This document shows, piece after piece, positions 51,978-64,000 of a DNA stretch of 64,000 bases (its first letter is position 1; each line of letters opens with the position of its first letter). Source of the DNA: Ricordea florida (lineage: Eukaryota > Cnidaria > Anthozoa > Corallimorpharia > Ricordeidae); assembly GCA_949710005.1 (NCBI GenBank), contig OX453272.1:1085696-1149695 (forward strand), given 5' to 3'. Position numbers and translations under genes: made by a program. A model generated the notes under the pieces. That model was not told where the DNA came from, made no database searches, and saw only the letters and a program-made list of their open reading frames with translations.

Positions 51978-54900
51978 CAAAATTTTTAGTCGCATTGGCG
52001 ACCAGGAAAGCGCAATTTCGGACCCTGCAGAAAAGATGCTAGAAGTAAATATCTTACCTGCTCTGCTCGTAAGGCTTCCTGAAATTCCGGAAAAAGGTTT
52101 TCATACTCCAATGGATCCGCCAGCGAGTCAGCTGCTTTCTTGTTGATCTTTTCCAGATCTTCCTTCCATAATTTGATAATTCTAGGTTAAAGAAAAGCAT
52201 CTGTTTATAACAAAGCAGAGCCCAGAAAAATCAAACTGCAAAGGAGATAAAGGTCGTTACATTGTCGCATGCTCGCAAAGGACGCAGGTTGCAAGTCACG
52301 CTGGGTGAACATAAAGCAACTAAATTGAAGTAAACAGCCAGAAGAAAAACAACCACGCAAAATAACAGATAAAATCTCAAACAACGGTGCATTTATTTGG
52401 TAACAAGAGGCTTCAAAAGTCTTCACTGGGTTGCCTTTGTGAATCCTTAGTACGCAAACGGCTCAATTTTTTGAAACTGTTTTGTCAACCCATTTTAGTT
52501 TGCAGTGTCCGTTGGACTTTGGTCTTTCATATATTCATTTGCAACAGTGTCCGTTGTGTTCAATAAGAGAAGTGTACAATGAGTTAATCAAAGGCTCCTA
52601 TGAACAAACTCATGAATGCATTCGGTGACATGAGGAGAATTTTAGATTTCAGAACTCATTCAAATAATTTAATCAAGAAAGGCCTGTAGGGCTCTGCCAT
52701 CTCATGTTCCATTTACTAATTTAAAAAATAGGCAGCCAAGGCCTGCATACAGCTTCACATTCTATATAGACAAGGGTATCTTTGAAAAAAAGAAAATCGA
52801 TTCAGTCACGAATAACTTCACTGGGGATTTAACTCGGGCCATCTGCTCCACAGTCCGGAATGCTATCCATTAGACCATCCAGAATTACCTGGTTACTAAG
52901 GGTATATCTTAAATTTTATATGTTATAGATCTTTCGCTCGTACACTCTACTGAGTGAAGCTGTAAAAATTATATCTCATTTTTCAACGTTCATGAAAGGT
53001 AGTCCGTCATTCCCGAGGCTTTATCTGGAAACCGATATTTAAAATGGAGATGCCGTTGTAGAATTGACAAAATTGTGGTAAACATTGACGAACGTGTTTT
53101 ATTCTATGGGGAAAGTGAAACCTGAAACGTGACACGACAGCACAAACGCAGCCGTGGATACTTGGCATCTTTCCTTCCTCTGACCCGTTTTGGAGGTTCA
53201 ACATTTTATTTGAAAGCGTGAAGTTCACCAGAAATAGATAAGTTCCTTAAATTGGTGGGTATGTGCCGGTTTCGGTGTTGTCGCAAATACTGATTTTGAA
53301 ATTCAATGAAGCTGCATACCACCGGACTGTTTTTGCTCCAGTTGATTATATATCGGGTTTTGTAGTTTTTGTACAGTATAGAGGATCCAACGCTATAAAT
53401 ATAAATGAACACTTTATGAGAATGCTTCCCCCGATGTTTTCGATTTGATCGCTTTTAGAAGTCAAGTTAAGACGAAGTATCGTATTTTGACGTGCGTAAC
53501 CAGCTTGTTATCTCGGACTCAAAATAATACATGTCACAGCGAGCCACACTCTTGCTTTCCAAACTTCACGCGTGGATCGACTCATGAACTCGATGGACGT
53601 GGTCTGCTAAGCGTGAACCAGTTCTTAAAAATAAGCTCTACATTTCCAACAGAAAAGATGTGAATCCTTTCACCGAGGGAATCGCTAACACCACAGACCT
53701 CAACGTTTAAAGAAGAAAACACTCTCCAGCACGTAAACACATCCAGGAATAGCAAACATAGACACTAATAAGGTCATTTAGTGAATAAATCGAGTTAACA
53801 GCTCGAAAAGAGAGCAGCTCTGCACAAGAAAAACACTTAGGCGAATGGAGTCCACATGAGACTTTTCACGTTCCCTTCACCGTCGTACTTACTTCAATCA
53901 GGTTGTTATGGCGATGTTCATGCCGAGCCAATCACACAGCGGCGGCGTCTTTGCTAACACTTGTTAGGCAATATCGCGCAAGAATTGCAATTTCTCACGG
54001 AGAAAAAAATACCAACCCCATTTTAATACTGGATTGCCATGGCAACCCAGTAATAACTGTCTTTTAGTTCCAGGTCAAACGCTATATTTTTCATCACTCA
54101 GGTTAGTTCTAAATGGACCGACCAAAAATTACCTCTGTTGATTTAGAAGTTGGCCGTTCCATAACTGCTTCCAATACAGGTCCAAGAAAACGTATCAACA
54201 ATATCACTACCACTCTTTGTGTTCTGAAATTCAGCTATTACGCTCTTCACATGAATAATTCTGTGTCTGAATCAGAAACGTTCTAAATTAAAACTATCGT
54301 CCTTCATTCACTGAGAAGCCAAACTTTCCTTATCGTTGTATTATATCAGTCAGGCTACGCTCCTGAAAAGGACGACGCCTGAACGGCGCTTAAATAAGTT
54401 GACAACACGACCTGTACGGTAAACTTTAAGTCAAAATCCCTGATTAAACAGACTTCGCACACAGTGTAGCAGCTTGGATTCACTTCCTGGACAGGGCTGA
54501 AAATTAACTCCAGTGCTTGGTGACCAGTCGGGCCAGTTTCCTTGAATTCTTAGTGGCCCATCCCAAAATGAAGTAACCCTCAATTTTTCTTTTACGTGGT
54601 AATCACAAAATCAAAATGGCGTCTGTATGTTGTGAAAGTGGATCGCTCGTGAAATCACTGTTAAAACGGCTCGGAATTTCCACTTCAGAACTAAAAATTC
54701 AGTAGTAAACTGCATGTTGAGTTTTATTTTTAACTTTGCACTTCGCATAATTTACATTGCAACTTTTCGAAATTATCTAGCATAGTCGCACATCGGGCGT
54801 TCCAACCTTAACTTTTGGTAGCCCTTGTCAGTTTTAACTCGCCACTGGCGACCGTGCGATCGCCAATTTTTAGCCCTGAGGTTAGAGGGTCTGGAAAGCG

Positions 54901-57900
54901 ATAAGTTACGATTGCTTTCTGCATGTCAAAAAAGTGAGTAGCCGATGAAAAAAGGCACACTCCGATCTCCAGTGCAAAGACAATATAACAGCTATGATAA
55001 CACCAGAGTATTTTTTTTCGAAGGCACCTTATACGACCTCTTGCTCTGTGAAGGCAATTTTATTCCCGATCCCTTGTTTCATTGTATTTTCATGTAGCGC
55101 ACCTGGATACTTGACTTGGTAGGTAGGTACGGGCCATGAACGCCGCCTCTGGGTATCGCCCGGTACTGCACAGTAACTCTATACCCTCCTCCAGCCTGAG
55201 AAGACACAACACACAAACATTAATCATTAACAGGGCGAGACAATATTCTTGCCTTACAAAGGGTACGGGTATGGATAGCACTGAGCCACTTCGTTTACAA
55301 ACAAGGTAATTGAATAAATGATTAATGACTTGGTTGACTGACGGATCTACTGATTGAACGAATTACTGGACGATTGATTGATCGACTACCTGTCCAAATG
55401 ATCAGGGAATACGAAGGTCGTGCGCCATGCGCGTATGGCGCATAAAGCTACGAAATGGCGCAACTCACCAGACCTGTGATGCGCCCAAGCCGCGAAACAG
55501 CTAGTAAAATATACACCACTTTGTGAAAACGAATTTAATTTGTAAAATGGTCAGTTTAATGACGAATAAACAAGCGAAAAACCACGGTGCCTTCACTCTT
55601 TGATTCGCATTTGCTTCATTCTTGTCCCCAGATCCTCAACTCAGACTTTACTTGCAAACGAGGCTTTTACTCGGAGTTCCATGTGCTTTCATTGTTTTCG
55701 CGTGCTTTGGATATATTTGCATCTTTTATTAGCCTCAATTGTTTAGAGTTAACATGCCTCCGAAAAAATAAAATGGCCCATTTAATTACCCTAATGGCCT
55801 AAACTTTTTATAAATGGGCCATATCTTTCTAGTGACAGGGGCCATAGGTTTTTCTTCCTTATCCCTGAAATGATTGATTGATTCATTGATTAATTGACTA
55901 AATGATCGACTGACTGCCTACATGTCTTATGTACTGATTGATTAATTAACTGACTGATCGATTGACTGCTTAAATGACTGATTTACTGATTGATTGATTA
56001 ATTAACTGACTAAACCATAGACTGCCTAAATGACTGATTTACTGATTGATTAATTAACTGACTGATTCATAGACTGCCTAAATGACTGATTTACTGATTA
56101 TCAGTGCCATAACGTTGGACAATGAAAGCCATAGTTGCGAGAAATCTCAATGATAATAGCATACCGCCCGAGAAGAAAGTAAGCTAAGAAAGCCACGTTA
56201 TTTTTGCCCTTTTTGGCAGACGTCTCGGCAAGTCGCAGAATCATGTCAGCGTCACCAGCCGACGTTGCTAGTAGCAACAGACCGCCGAAATCCTGGGCAT
56301 TAATCAGACATTCTTGGGCGAGTTGGAACTGGCACTTGGAAATGGCCAGTTCAGCTAGCTGTTTCCATTTCTGTTCATTCTGAAAAGCAACAGATGATAG
56401 AATATGTAAGAACAGTAGCGCTCTTTACGGGGGGCTGGGTTGGGTGATTTTAGTAACTTTTGGTCAATGCTTTTCATAAAATGGCCGCGTTTGCTTGAAC
56501 TTAATCTGTCTGTCGATAATACCTTGAAACAGACATGTAGAAATTTTGGGACCAAAAGGCAACCCGTAATCGTTAAACCAAATTAAAAAAATACATATAT
56601 GGATATTTTTTCCCAACTGGTTCCATTACCATTAATTTTGCTTATTTAATGCCACTTCACTCAGTTACTGTCACGCTTTTTGATCACGTGTCTTTGAATT
56701 AAATGGTCACGCCACAGTAAGTCACGCTGTTCAGCATTAAAACCAACCTCGGACTCGGAGGCAATTTCATAAGCAATCTTCAATTCCGACAGCTGAATTG
56801 CCAGCTCAAATCTATAGTAAGAAAAAACAAAGCGTTAAATGACAAGCACAATAAGACTAAAGCAGCAAAAACGCTTCGTCCACGGAAAGGATCGTCCGGA
56901 GAACGGGTCCAGCAATAACGTAATTTCCTTTTCAATAAATTACCCCGTGAACCAACTAAAATAATGCAAGTTTTTCCCGTGGTAGCAACACAATCGATAC
57001 TATGTCTGACACAGAGATGACCAAAAGTACAGCAACTTTCAACAAAGGAATACTTAATCCATCAAAGAACGAATTCTCCAAATTATCATACCATATAAAA
57101 TACCACATTTTTTCCATTAAACGCCCTCACTTATATTGTTGACTAGTGCGCACGTACTAAACAAACCTGGCCGCAATTTCATTATGACGCAACCCTACTG
57201 GACGGTCGACTGTGTACTTCATGAAGTAACCGCAAATCTAGTACTGCACGCATGCTCACCTATGCTCTGGGTCACATGACACAGCAAGAGCTTGTTGTTT
57301 GAAGCCTTGTTTCTCTAAAAAGTGAGCCACGCGGTTTCTTTGATCTCTTGGTATGGTCGGTAGTACCTAAAATGAACAGAAAAACGGTACTCCACTTCCT
57401 AGCGCACTGTTAACTTAATTGTTAACCTATAATTTTGAATTTGTGAAATAGCTCACATATTTGCACTCTCGATGGGGAAGAAATGGCAGATTTGACCCAC
57501 AAAATTGTCAACGTAATCGGTCAAGTCAAGACTGTGCCCAAAGAGAACGGGCCCAAAGCTTTCAAAGCCTGGCAAAATGAATGAATGAATAATGAATGTT
57601 TATTTGCCACACAATCAATAGTATTACCAAGACAATCAATAATAATAATAAAGTCGTTAATGATTGACGTTACAATGATTGTGGCGAGGAGACCCCAAGA
57701 AACCCCCGGGCTTACAAGAGGGCCCCACTCGTACGCCTATAATTAATCTACATGATCTCACGCAATGCTTGTGCGGCTAACTAACTCAGTTTATAGTGGC
57801 TACTGCCCTCCCTACAGGCAGGAAGCCACTTATGCTATCGTGTTGTAAGAGTGTTCACTGCGCGCGCATGGAAGCCACTTATGCTATCGTGTTGTAAGAG

Positions 57901-60900
57901 TGTCCACTGCGCGCACATGGAAGCCACTTATGCTATCGTGTTGTAAGAGTGTCCACTACGTGCGCATGGAAGCCACTTATGCTATCGTGTTGTAAGAGTG
58001 TCCACTACGTGCGCATGGAAGCCACTTATGCTATCGTGTTGTAAGAGTGTTCACTGCGCGCGCATGGAAGCCACTTATGCTATCGTGTTGTAAGAGTGTC
58101 CACTACGTGCGCATGGAAGCCACTTATGCTATCGTGTTGTAAGAGTGTTCACTGCGCGCGCATGGAAGCCACTTATGCTATCGTGTTGTAAGAGTGTCCA
58201 CTACGTGCGCATGGAAGCCACTTATGCTATCGTGTTGTAAGAGTGTTCACTGCGCGCGCATGGAAGCCACTTATGCTATCGTGTTGTAAGAGTGTCCACT
58301 ACGTGCGCATGGAAGCCACTTATGCTATCGTGTTGTAAGAGTGTTCACTGCGCGCGCATGGAAGCCACTTATGCTATCGTGTTGTAAGAGTGTCCACTAC
58401 GTGCGCATGGAAGCCACTTATGCTATCGTGTTGTAAGAGTGTTCACTGCGCGCGCATGGAAGCCACTTATGCTATCGTGTTGTAAGAGTGTCCACTACGT
58501 GCGCATGGAAGCCACTTATGCTATCGTGTTGTAAGAGTGTCCACTGCGCGCGCATGGAAGCCACTTATGCTATCGTGTTGTAAGAGTGTCCACTGCGCGC
58601 GCATGGAAGCCACTTATGCTATCGTGTTGTAAGAGTGTCCACTGCGCGCGCATGGAAGCCACTTATGCTATCGTGTTGTAAGAGTGTCCACTGCGCGCGC
58701 ATGGAAGCCACTTATGCTATCGTGTTGTAAGAGTGTCCACTACGTGCGCATGGAGCTGTCAAGAGATTTTTGGAGTTACACTTCACTGCTGAAAATATTA
58801 TAATTATAATGCAGTTCAAATATATGGTCTTTCATATATTCATTTGAATCATTCTTCTCCATCTACGGGTATATTACGAACTCACAATATGACCAGCTCC
58901 CAGTAGGCTTGATAGCTCAGTTGGTAAAGCACTGCTCCGGTATCGCAGAGGTCAAGGGTTCGAATCCCGTTCAGGCCCGAGTTTTTTTCAGGCTTTAATT
59001 TCACAGCTGCTTAAGTTGTGTACATAACTGCGATGATCAATTAATGTCATTATAGATATTGGATTTACTCAAATGAACGGACACGGACGGTATTAATGCT
59101 TCAACTCAATACAGCTTGGTTCGAAGGTAGCTCGTAAGTAGTTCTTCATTCAAAAGCAGATGTCTTGAGATACGATGGTTCGGGTAAACAAGGTGCGTTA
59201 CTTCTGATCACAAACTGTGCAGTTATATACAACACTGAACCCAAATGGCAAATTCTCTGGTGACTTTGTCTAGTTGGATATGGGGTTAAAACATTCAGTG
59301 AAGAAATCGAATACTAAGAAGGAATCCCACCAGACGAACTAGGGTTGAATTCTTAAGTATTTATTTTTAAGGAAGCCACGAGCTACGCAACGCCGAAAAG
59401 CATGATCGGTCAAAGGCTTACAAAGTCGAGTTCTGCCCGCTCGTACATTTGATTGAGTCAGAATGACCAATCATTGAAATATTCAGGGCTGCCATAAAGG
59501 GCCAACGACTGGCGATATCGCCCGCTACTCTCGTAAATGCGCCGGAGGCATTTTGTCGGGTATGCCGCTTTTAACCCCAAAAAAGACAAAAAATAAGAAC
59601 ATAAATAACAATTTGAACCAAGAAAGTAGTACCCACATTCCATGCAATTGTAATCTGGTAAAGGAGTGAGCAATTGTTTACTCTTCATAGTTTGTTTACC
59701 TTTGCAATTTGATTCGAGCGCACACGTTGCGAAGTTTCAGGCGTGAAAAAGTTGTCTTGACGTTCAGAATCGCTTGAAAGAACTTAACATATTGCTTAAA
59801 TAAGCCGACGAAAAAACAAAATAAACCTGATCGGCTTGAAATGATAACCGTTAGATGATAGAGTTACGTTGTATATGTTAAATTCTCTTCCACCTTGTTT
59901 AAAAAAGTCATGTGTGAATTAATGCAGCGCGGATCAACCTCCAGAAAGCCGTGCTCTATGATTGTTTTTACCTGTTTTGTGAACAGTTGGGAATATTCAG
60001 ACTGGATTTTCATTGAAACACCAAAGGCAGATGCTAATTACTGTGATAACAGCAACATCATTAGCTAGGTGACAGTCAGCATCTTATAGAAAACGGATTC
60101 AAATAAATCCTGATTCACGCCTGTATTGCAGTGTTAAATAAATCCTGATTCACGCCTGTATTGCAGTGTTAAATAAATCCTGATTCACGCCTGTATTGCA
60201 GTGTTAAATAAATCCTGATTCACGCCTGTATTGCAGTGTTAAAACATTATAACAAAAATATCTGCCATGTTAGAAAAAACCTGTCTAATCTTTTTCCTGG
60301 AACGTCCAGTTTCAAACTTGTTCTGCCGTGTAGTAATACTGCGTAAAGCCTGTTCACTGATAAAACGAAACGTCGCGATCAACATCCAGTGACTACATCG
60401 TGTGACAAATGAAGAATTTATATTATCATCATCACATTTTCCCCGATGAACAACAAGCCTTTCCTTAACAGCCTGTTCACTGTATCAAAATCCTGTTCCA
60501 TACCTGTTTCGCCGTGTCAAAATCTTGTCTCATCACAGCCGTCTGATACTCTAACACAGAAAGCAGCAGTGAGTAGCCAACAACATTCATGTCCTTGTCA
60601 CTGAGGTAAAGTCTGTTGTCCTTGGGGATGTAGCCCAGGAGGTACATTGTTCTGTAAAAATAACAATGGGAATTATAAGCCCTCGTGAACAAAAAATTGA
60701 CAGTGTTAGCTTAAGACGAATATGTATACCAGCCCTGCCCTGACCCAGGTTGTTTGACAGCTTACTAGCACTAATCTATGGCAAAAAAATAGATAGTAAT
60801 TTACTTATAACCGATTCGCCCTGAAAAAGCGCTATATTAAGAATAGGCAGTAACTAACTCACAGCACTGGATAAGGGCTAATCCAGGGTTAAACAGTAAC

Positions 60901-63101
60901 TACAGTTCCTCTTAATGATTAACCCTGGGTTACAGCTAATATAGACTTAAACAGTAACTTTCACTTCAGTAACTATCTATCAACCCTAAACTCTGGATTA
61001 GCACTTATCCGGAGTTACACAGAAACTACAACTCTTATTCTTTACCCAAGGATTTGTGCTAATTCACGGTTTGATAACATACATGCCAAATGTCAACACG
61101 CTGATTGGCTGAGAGCATGTCAATTAATCACATACAGTGCAGAAAGTTGAAGTTGTGGGAAGAAACTTGAAATTAAATTTTTACATAAATATTATTAACA
61201 AGTAACCAAACGCTTTTGAATGCACTTTTGTAAAATTGCACTCGACCTACAGGGTCGTGCAATTTTGTTAGTCTTGGACAAATTTACTAGGCTTGTGTTC
61301 ACTTATTCCAAATTGCCCTTGCAACCATTTGATTACCTATATCAACAGCAATAACTCGGTACATACTTGGGCTAAGCCCTGGATCAGTGCTAATCTGAAT
61401 CAGGAGTTAAAAAGTGACTCTTCACACTTAAACCTATATCAAAGCTAGTCTGGGGTTAAACAGTATCTAAATGCACCTGTTACATTTAACACTAAACCCT
61501 GGATTAGCGATAATCAAGCAAAAAAAAATTAGTACCTCTCAGCGCTTAACAAAGAATTGGCTTTTGAATAACGGTCACGTACCCTAGCTATTTAATGTTC
61601 AACAAAATTTAACCGTGGAAATACACCTTCAAGCAACTATTACTCTATAAAAAAAAATGTTGAAGTTGAACAGACCTGTCCAGATGAGCAATGGTGACAA
61701 TTTCACCTCCAACATAATAGTTGAGACGATTCACTGCAAAACAATAAACAACACAACTCGGTCTCGGTGACAGTATACAGGTCGAGTAGAGTCGCACAGC
61801 ACCAACAACCCTTTGAACTACTTGAACCTTGACTGTATTTAACGCAGTATGAAATGAAAAGTTTAGCAAGTGATTCCCAAGCAAAAATTATGCCAACCAA
61901 AGATTTACATAAATAAATAGCACTGTAATCCAACAAGAAAAAAAAAATGATTGGTTTTCAAACGGTATTTTTCACGATGATTTTGACGCTAATATTACAT
62001 TATTTTCAGTATGTACAATCGTTTATTTCGTAGTCCAACCGTTTCGGTTTGTTCGATCGTTACGTGTGAAGGTAATTTTTTCCATTATTGCATTGCAAAC
62101 AACAGAAGCTCTCTAGATGATCTCTTCTTGCTCTTAGAGCAAATGCTGTAAGAAATATTGTTTAACCCTTCAAGTCCCAGTAGTGAGCAGCATCCAATTT
62201 CTCATAACAATACACCTGTATTCACTGTTCATCAACCATTCATTTTAAGCGAAAAACGAAAATGATCACCAAGAAAGAGTTGTGTTGATATTAAATTTTT
62301 TAACAAAATTTTCCTCACTATGAAGACATTTTGGCAACCAAAACAAACTTTTTAATTTAGCGGGCCGTACCCGCTAAATTGACCAGTCACAGCGTGCGTA
62401 CTAACTGAGATATAATAATGTGATTCATTTCTTAGAGTAAAATTGTCAACGATCGAAATGCACCAATCGTGATGCATAATGCTGAATCGAAACTGTCGAC
62501 CCTATCGCCTGAAGAAGACTAGCAGTAAGCAGTATGACAAATTTAATAGAAGAATTGATGGAAAGCGTCTTTGAACATATCCATAACATTATGAAAAAGT
62601 GCGCTATGCAAATTTATCATCATCATTATCATCAGCAGTCGGGAGACAAAAGAACAAATATATATTATCATTAAGCTACCAGGATGAATAACAATCTATT
62701 TCATAACGATATACCGGCTGTTAAAAAAAACTACTGTGTTGGTCCTTGGCATATTTTTATAACAAAAACCCTGTTTTAAACAAATAAAATAGAATAAACA
62801 ATCAAAAGAGGTGGAAGATCTTTGCAGTTATGTAAGTAGCGTAAGCAGTTGCAAAGGTAAGACCTGAAAAAATTCAGAGTTGCTTAAATGTAAATAACTG
62901 AAAAAATATTCCACTTATTTACTCTTTCTTCCACATATGCAAAACTGGCATGTGTTCACATTCACAAAAAAAAACACCTTGTGAAGATACATCTCTCCTA
63001 CAGATAAAACCAAGCGACAATACTTCACCTGAGTTGGTGTAGATGAAACAATCTCCAACCCAAAGGCCAGTTCGGACTGATTCCTCGATCTCATTGCATA
63101 C
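45687..63101 (-). CDS. COPB2: coatomer subunit beta' (beta'-COP), C-terminal 13 exons
   Basis: Beta'-COP is a COPI coat subunit for Golgi-to-ER and intra-Golgi vesicles. Exons in transcription order: 63101-63029, 61733-61676, 60651-60504, 57366-57260, 56811-56748, 56379-56165, 55195-55103, 52181-52058, 49547-49491, 48571-48500, 47877-47692, 47292-47230, 45752-45687. All introns are GT-AG and phases join to one 441-codon frame ending in TGA. Recognised stretches: [77 protein letters not shown] and [10 protein letters not shown], all typical of the C-terminal alpha-solenoid. The tail has a Ser/Pro-rich exon and two acidic exons. The N-terminal WD40 part lies beyond 64000. Confidence 0.97.
46186..46260. 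repeat. TATATC/TA microsatellite in a COPB2 intron
   Basis: Alternating TATATC and TA units, partly self-complementary. Confidence 0.9.
46440..46467. repeat. poly-C tract
   Basis: CCCCACCCC followed by 16 or more C, in the last COPB2 intron. Confidence 0.85.
46710..46860. repeat. TATATA/TACG/TATG microsatellite, SINE tail
   Basis: Successive TATATAGA, TATACG and TATG blocks adjoining the 3' end of the minus-strand SINE. Confidence 0.85.
46866..47178 (-). mobile_element. tRNA-derived SINE
   Basis: The head (47178 to about 47106) reads as a tRNA with GGTTAGCTCGGTTGGTAAGGC as A-box region and GGTTTGAACC as B box. The body includes TCTTCTCGGATAAGGGCG and GTGGGACGTTAAAGAAG, and the tail is the adjoining microsatellite. 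It lies in the last COPB2 intron, same strand as the gene. Confidence 0.65.
48803..49307. repeat. 36-bp minisatellite, 14 copies
   Basis: Unit of 36 bp containing TATAGTGGCACAG and ATATCACCTCG; copies differ at only a few bases. It lies in a COPB2 intron between 48571 and 49491. Because 36 is a multiple of 3, frames on both strands stay open. Confidence 0.95.
50454..52027. mobile_element. TIR element carrying an OTU-type gene, in a COPB2 intron
   Basis: Starts CAGGGTCCGAAATT and ends AATTTCGGACCCTG. Sub-terminal GGCGACC-type words recur at both ends. It contains a broken OTU-protease-like gene on the minus strand and no visible transposase. A related empty element is at 54492-54878. Confidence 0.6.
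50700..51751 (-). pseudogene. OTU-domain cysteine protease-like gene, frameshifted
   Basis: Pieces in transcription order: 51751-51443 (helical N-terminal part), 51477-51163 with the OTU nucleophile box [17 protein letters not shown], 51156-50780 ([15 protein letters not shown]), and 50980-50900 with the His box PNHFVPLHW. The Asp/Cys and His boxes are those of OTU deubiquitinase-like peptidases. The reading changes frame at least twice, so this copy is dead. Similar genes occur in repetitive elements of cnidarians (recollection). Confidence 0.6.
52815..52895 (-). mobile_element. tRNA-like sequence, probable SINE head
   Basis: Minus strand reads TGGATGGTCTAATGGATAGC then GAGTTAAATCCCCAG, a tRNA-type A box and a degraded B box. 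In a COPB2 intron. Confidence 0.4.
54492..54878. mobile_element. MITE related to the OTU-carrying element
   Basis: Ends CAGGGCTGAAAATTAACTC and AATTTTTAGCCCTG, with GGTGACCAGTCGGG and CGCCACTGGCGACC near the ends, the same arrangement as 50454-52027. No coding capacity. Confidence 0.6.
55862..56100. repeat. degenerate tandem repeat rich in CTGATTGATTAATTAACTG
   Basis: About four imperfect units of roughly 60 bp ending in GACTGCCTAAATGACTGATT, in a COPB2 intron next to the exon at 56165. Confidence 0.8.
57826..58753. repeat. 49-bp minisatellite, about 19 copies
   Basis: Unit contains ATGGAAGCCACTTATGCTAT then GTGTTGTAAGAGTG. Two linked variants, TTCACTGCGCGCGC and TCCACTACGTGCGC, alternate regularly in the middle copies. 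In a COPB2 intron. Confidence 0.95.
58906..58978 (+). tRNA. tRNA-like gene, anticodon arm irregular
   Basis: GGCTTGA pairs with TCAGGCC (acceptor stem, one G-T). TAGCTCAGTTGGTAAAGC is a good A box and D arm; GGGTTCGAATCCC is a perfect T arm and B box. The anticodon stem CTGC/GCAG closes a 9-nt loop TCCGGTATC, and position 33 is not T if GGT is read as anticodon. Could be a threonine-type tRNA pseudogene or a SINE head. Intron of COPB2, opposite strand. Confidence 0.5.
60105..60245. repeat. 35-bp tandem repeat, four copies
   Basis: Unit contains AAATAAATCCTGATTCACGC and CTGTATTGCAGTGTT; copies are identical or nearly so, in a COPB2 intron. Confidence 0.92.
60836..61520. repeat. degenerate interspersed repeat around CTGGATTAGC
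   Basis: Words such as CTGGATAAGGGCTAATCC, AACCCTGG and TTAAACAGTAACT recur in both orientations across the interval. Probably an old transposon; no coding part. Confidence 0.45.
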
Positions 63102-64000
63102 CTTTAGATAAAACACAAACAAAAAATAGAGAAAATTGATGACATACAGTCACTGTGTCATTTGCAGCAATATTATTTCCAAGAAACACAAAATGTTAAG
63201 AATATTCATATCACCCAAAGTCACTGTAAACAGATTTGTTCAGTAGCTTTGCAGTGCATTATCACAGTGAATGGGTTTGGCAACAAATATGTATGTGAAG
63301 ATCAAAGGAAAGACTTAACTGTCTAGTAACTAAGAATAAACAGTATCACCGCAGAACACTGGTTACAATAAAATTTTTCCACAAAATAATAACATGGCAC
63401 AATATCATTCACATAACAGAGGCAAGGTTCTCAATAAGAATTGTAGCAGTAGAAAAATTGTGTAAAGTAACAGGAGAATATTCTGAAAGCGCTCCATGTC
63501 TGAATTTAAAACTAGCTCAGGACATCTAAATTTGACAGAAGAATCTTCGTAGTAGCTGGAGAATTATCCCATTTCTGATGCCTAATGAACACCCTGCAGA
63601 GGGCTAGAATAAGACTGTTACACTCTTTGCTTTGATTCCAGATTTGTTTCAAACATTGTGTTAAAAAACTAGTGCATAATAAGGATAAACATTGCATGTA
63701 TGTATTGCCACACTGCATTTTTGACAACTGAATGCATCTTTGCAAGAATATTGCTCTCTTTAAAAATTGAAGATCTAAAAGTGAACGTATGGTTTGTGTC
63801 AGGTTTAGACTTTAAAACTTCAAAATGATAAGGAAGGCAATGCCGTGAATTTCATATTTTTGTTTTAGCATTTACAGGTACAAGTATATGTAATTTCCAA
63901 GTAAGGCATTTTCAGATTTTGCCCTGATACACCTGACAAGGAATGCAGTTAACACCCAATCAACTGGTACTGGGAAAAAAACGTCGTTTTTAGCATACAT
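63102..64000. other. COPB2 intron, continues past the window
   Basis: No further exon of the gene is recognised before the window ends. AT-rich and non-coding by eye. Confidence 0.6.

Noticed and set aside
57826-58753. CRISPR-like array
   Set aside because: Whole 49-bp unit repeats, without spacers; minisatellite.
59458-59688. 76-aa minus-strand frame as a COPB2 exon
   Set aside because: Does not fit COPB2, and flanking exons at 60504 and 57366 already join in phase; it looks like repeat sequence.

Overview
The window is animal nuclear DNA, most likely from an anthozoan (stony coral or close relative). The right third holds the 3' half of a spliced beta'-COP (COPB2) gene with clean GT-AG introns. 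The rest is intergenic DNA filled with eukaryotic transposons: Penelope-like, R2-like, Gypsy and LINE remnants, tRNA-derived SINEs, MITEs and minisatellites. Species assignment is inference; no marker gene is present.

The centrepiece is a complete Polinton/Maverick (endogenous virus-like) element at 2186-18564, 16.4 kb long. It has 285-bp terminal inverted repeats (TIRs) that read as identical, and it is flanked by the 6-bp target duplication CACAGG. All 16 genes I call in it are open. They are a protein-primed family B DNA polymerase, a DD35E integrase, an FtsK/A32-type packaging ATPase, a double jelly-roll major capsid protein, a block of small membrane or coiled-coil virion proteins, and four or five proteins of unknown role. 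The element is AT-rich and looks recently inserted.

The most unusual signal is its expression grammar. Four genes (both TIR-proximal genes, the 202-aa gene and the lone plus-strand gene inside the structural block) carry AAAATTGA 34, 34, 34 and 37 nt upstream of the ATG. That is the early-promoter octamer known from Mimivirus. The structural genes on the minus strand instead carry ATCTAAA or a close variant, almost always 26-30 nt upstream of the ATG; this contains the TCTA core described for late promoters of Cafeteria roenbergensis virus and its virophage mavirus. Three early genes end in conserved hairpins built on GTTATRTAAC, recalling the Mimivirus 3'-end hairpin rule. Together these suggest an animal-genome Polinton written in giant-virus transcription code, as a virophage dependent on a cytoplasmic giant virus would be.

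Layout: 1-1276, 3' end of a Penelope-like element with a hammerhead ribozyme; 2180-18570, the Polinton with its target duplications; 18640-24366, two copies of a 1.2-kb host segment carrying a short terminal exon, separated by MITEs; 24850-28290, decayed SINE, LINE, Gypsy and R2-like remnants; 28723-29013, a small secreted cationic peptide gene; 31481-33737, two Penelope copies head to head as one insertion; 39044-39376, TATA box and first exon of a second secreted Cys-rich peptide; 40904-41243, tail of a Crypton-type recombinase; 44231-44474, a hAT-like MITE; 45687-63101, thirteen COPB2 exons (minus strand) whose introns hold minisatellites, SINEs, a tRNA-like sequence and a TIR element with a broken OTU-protease gene.
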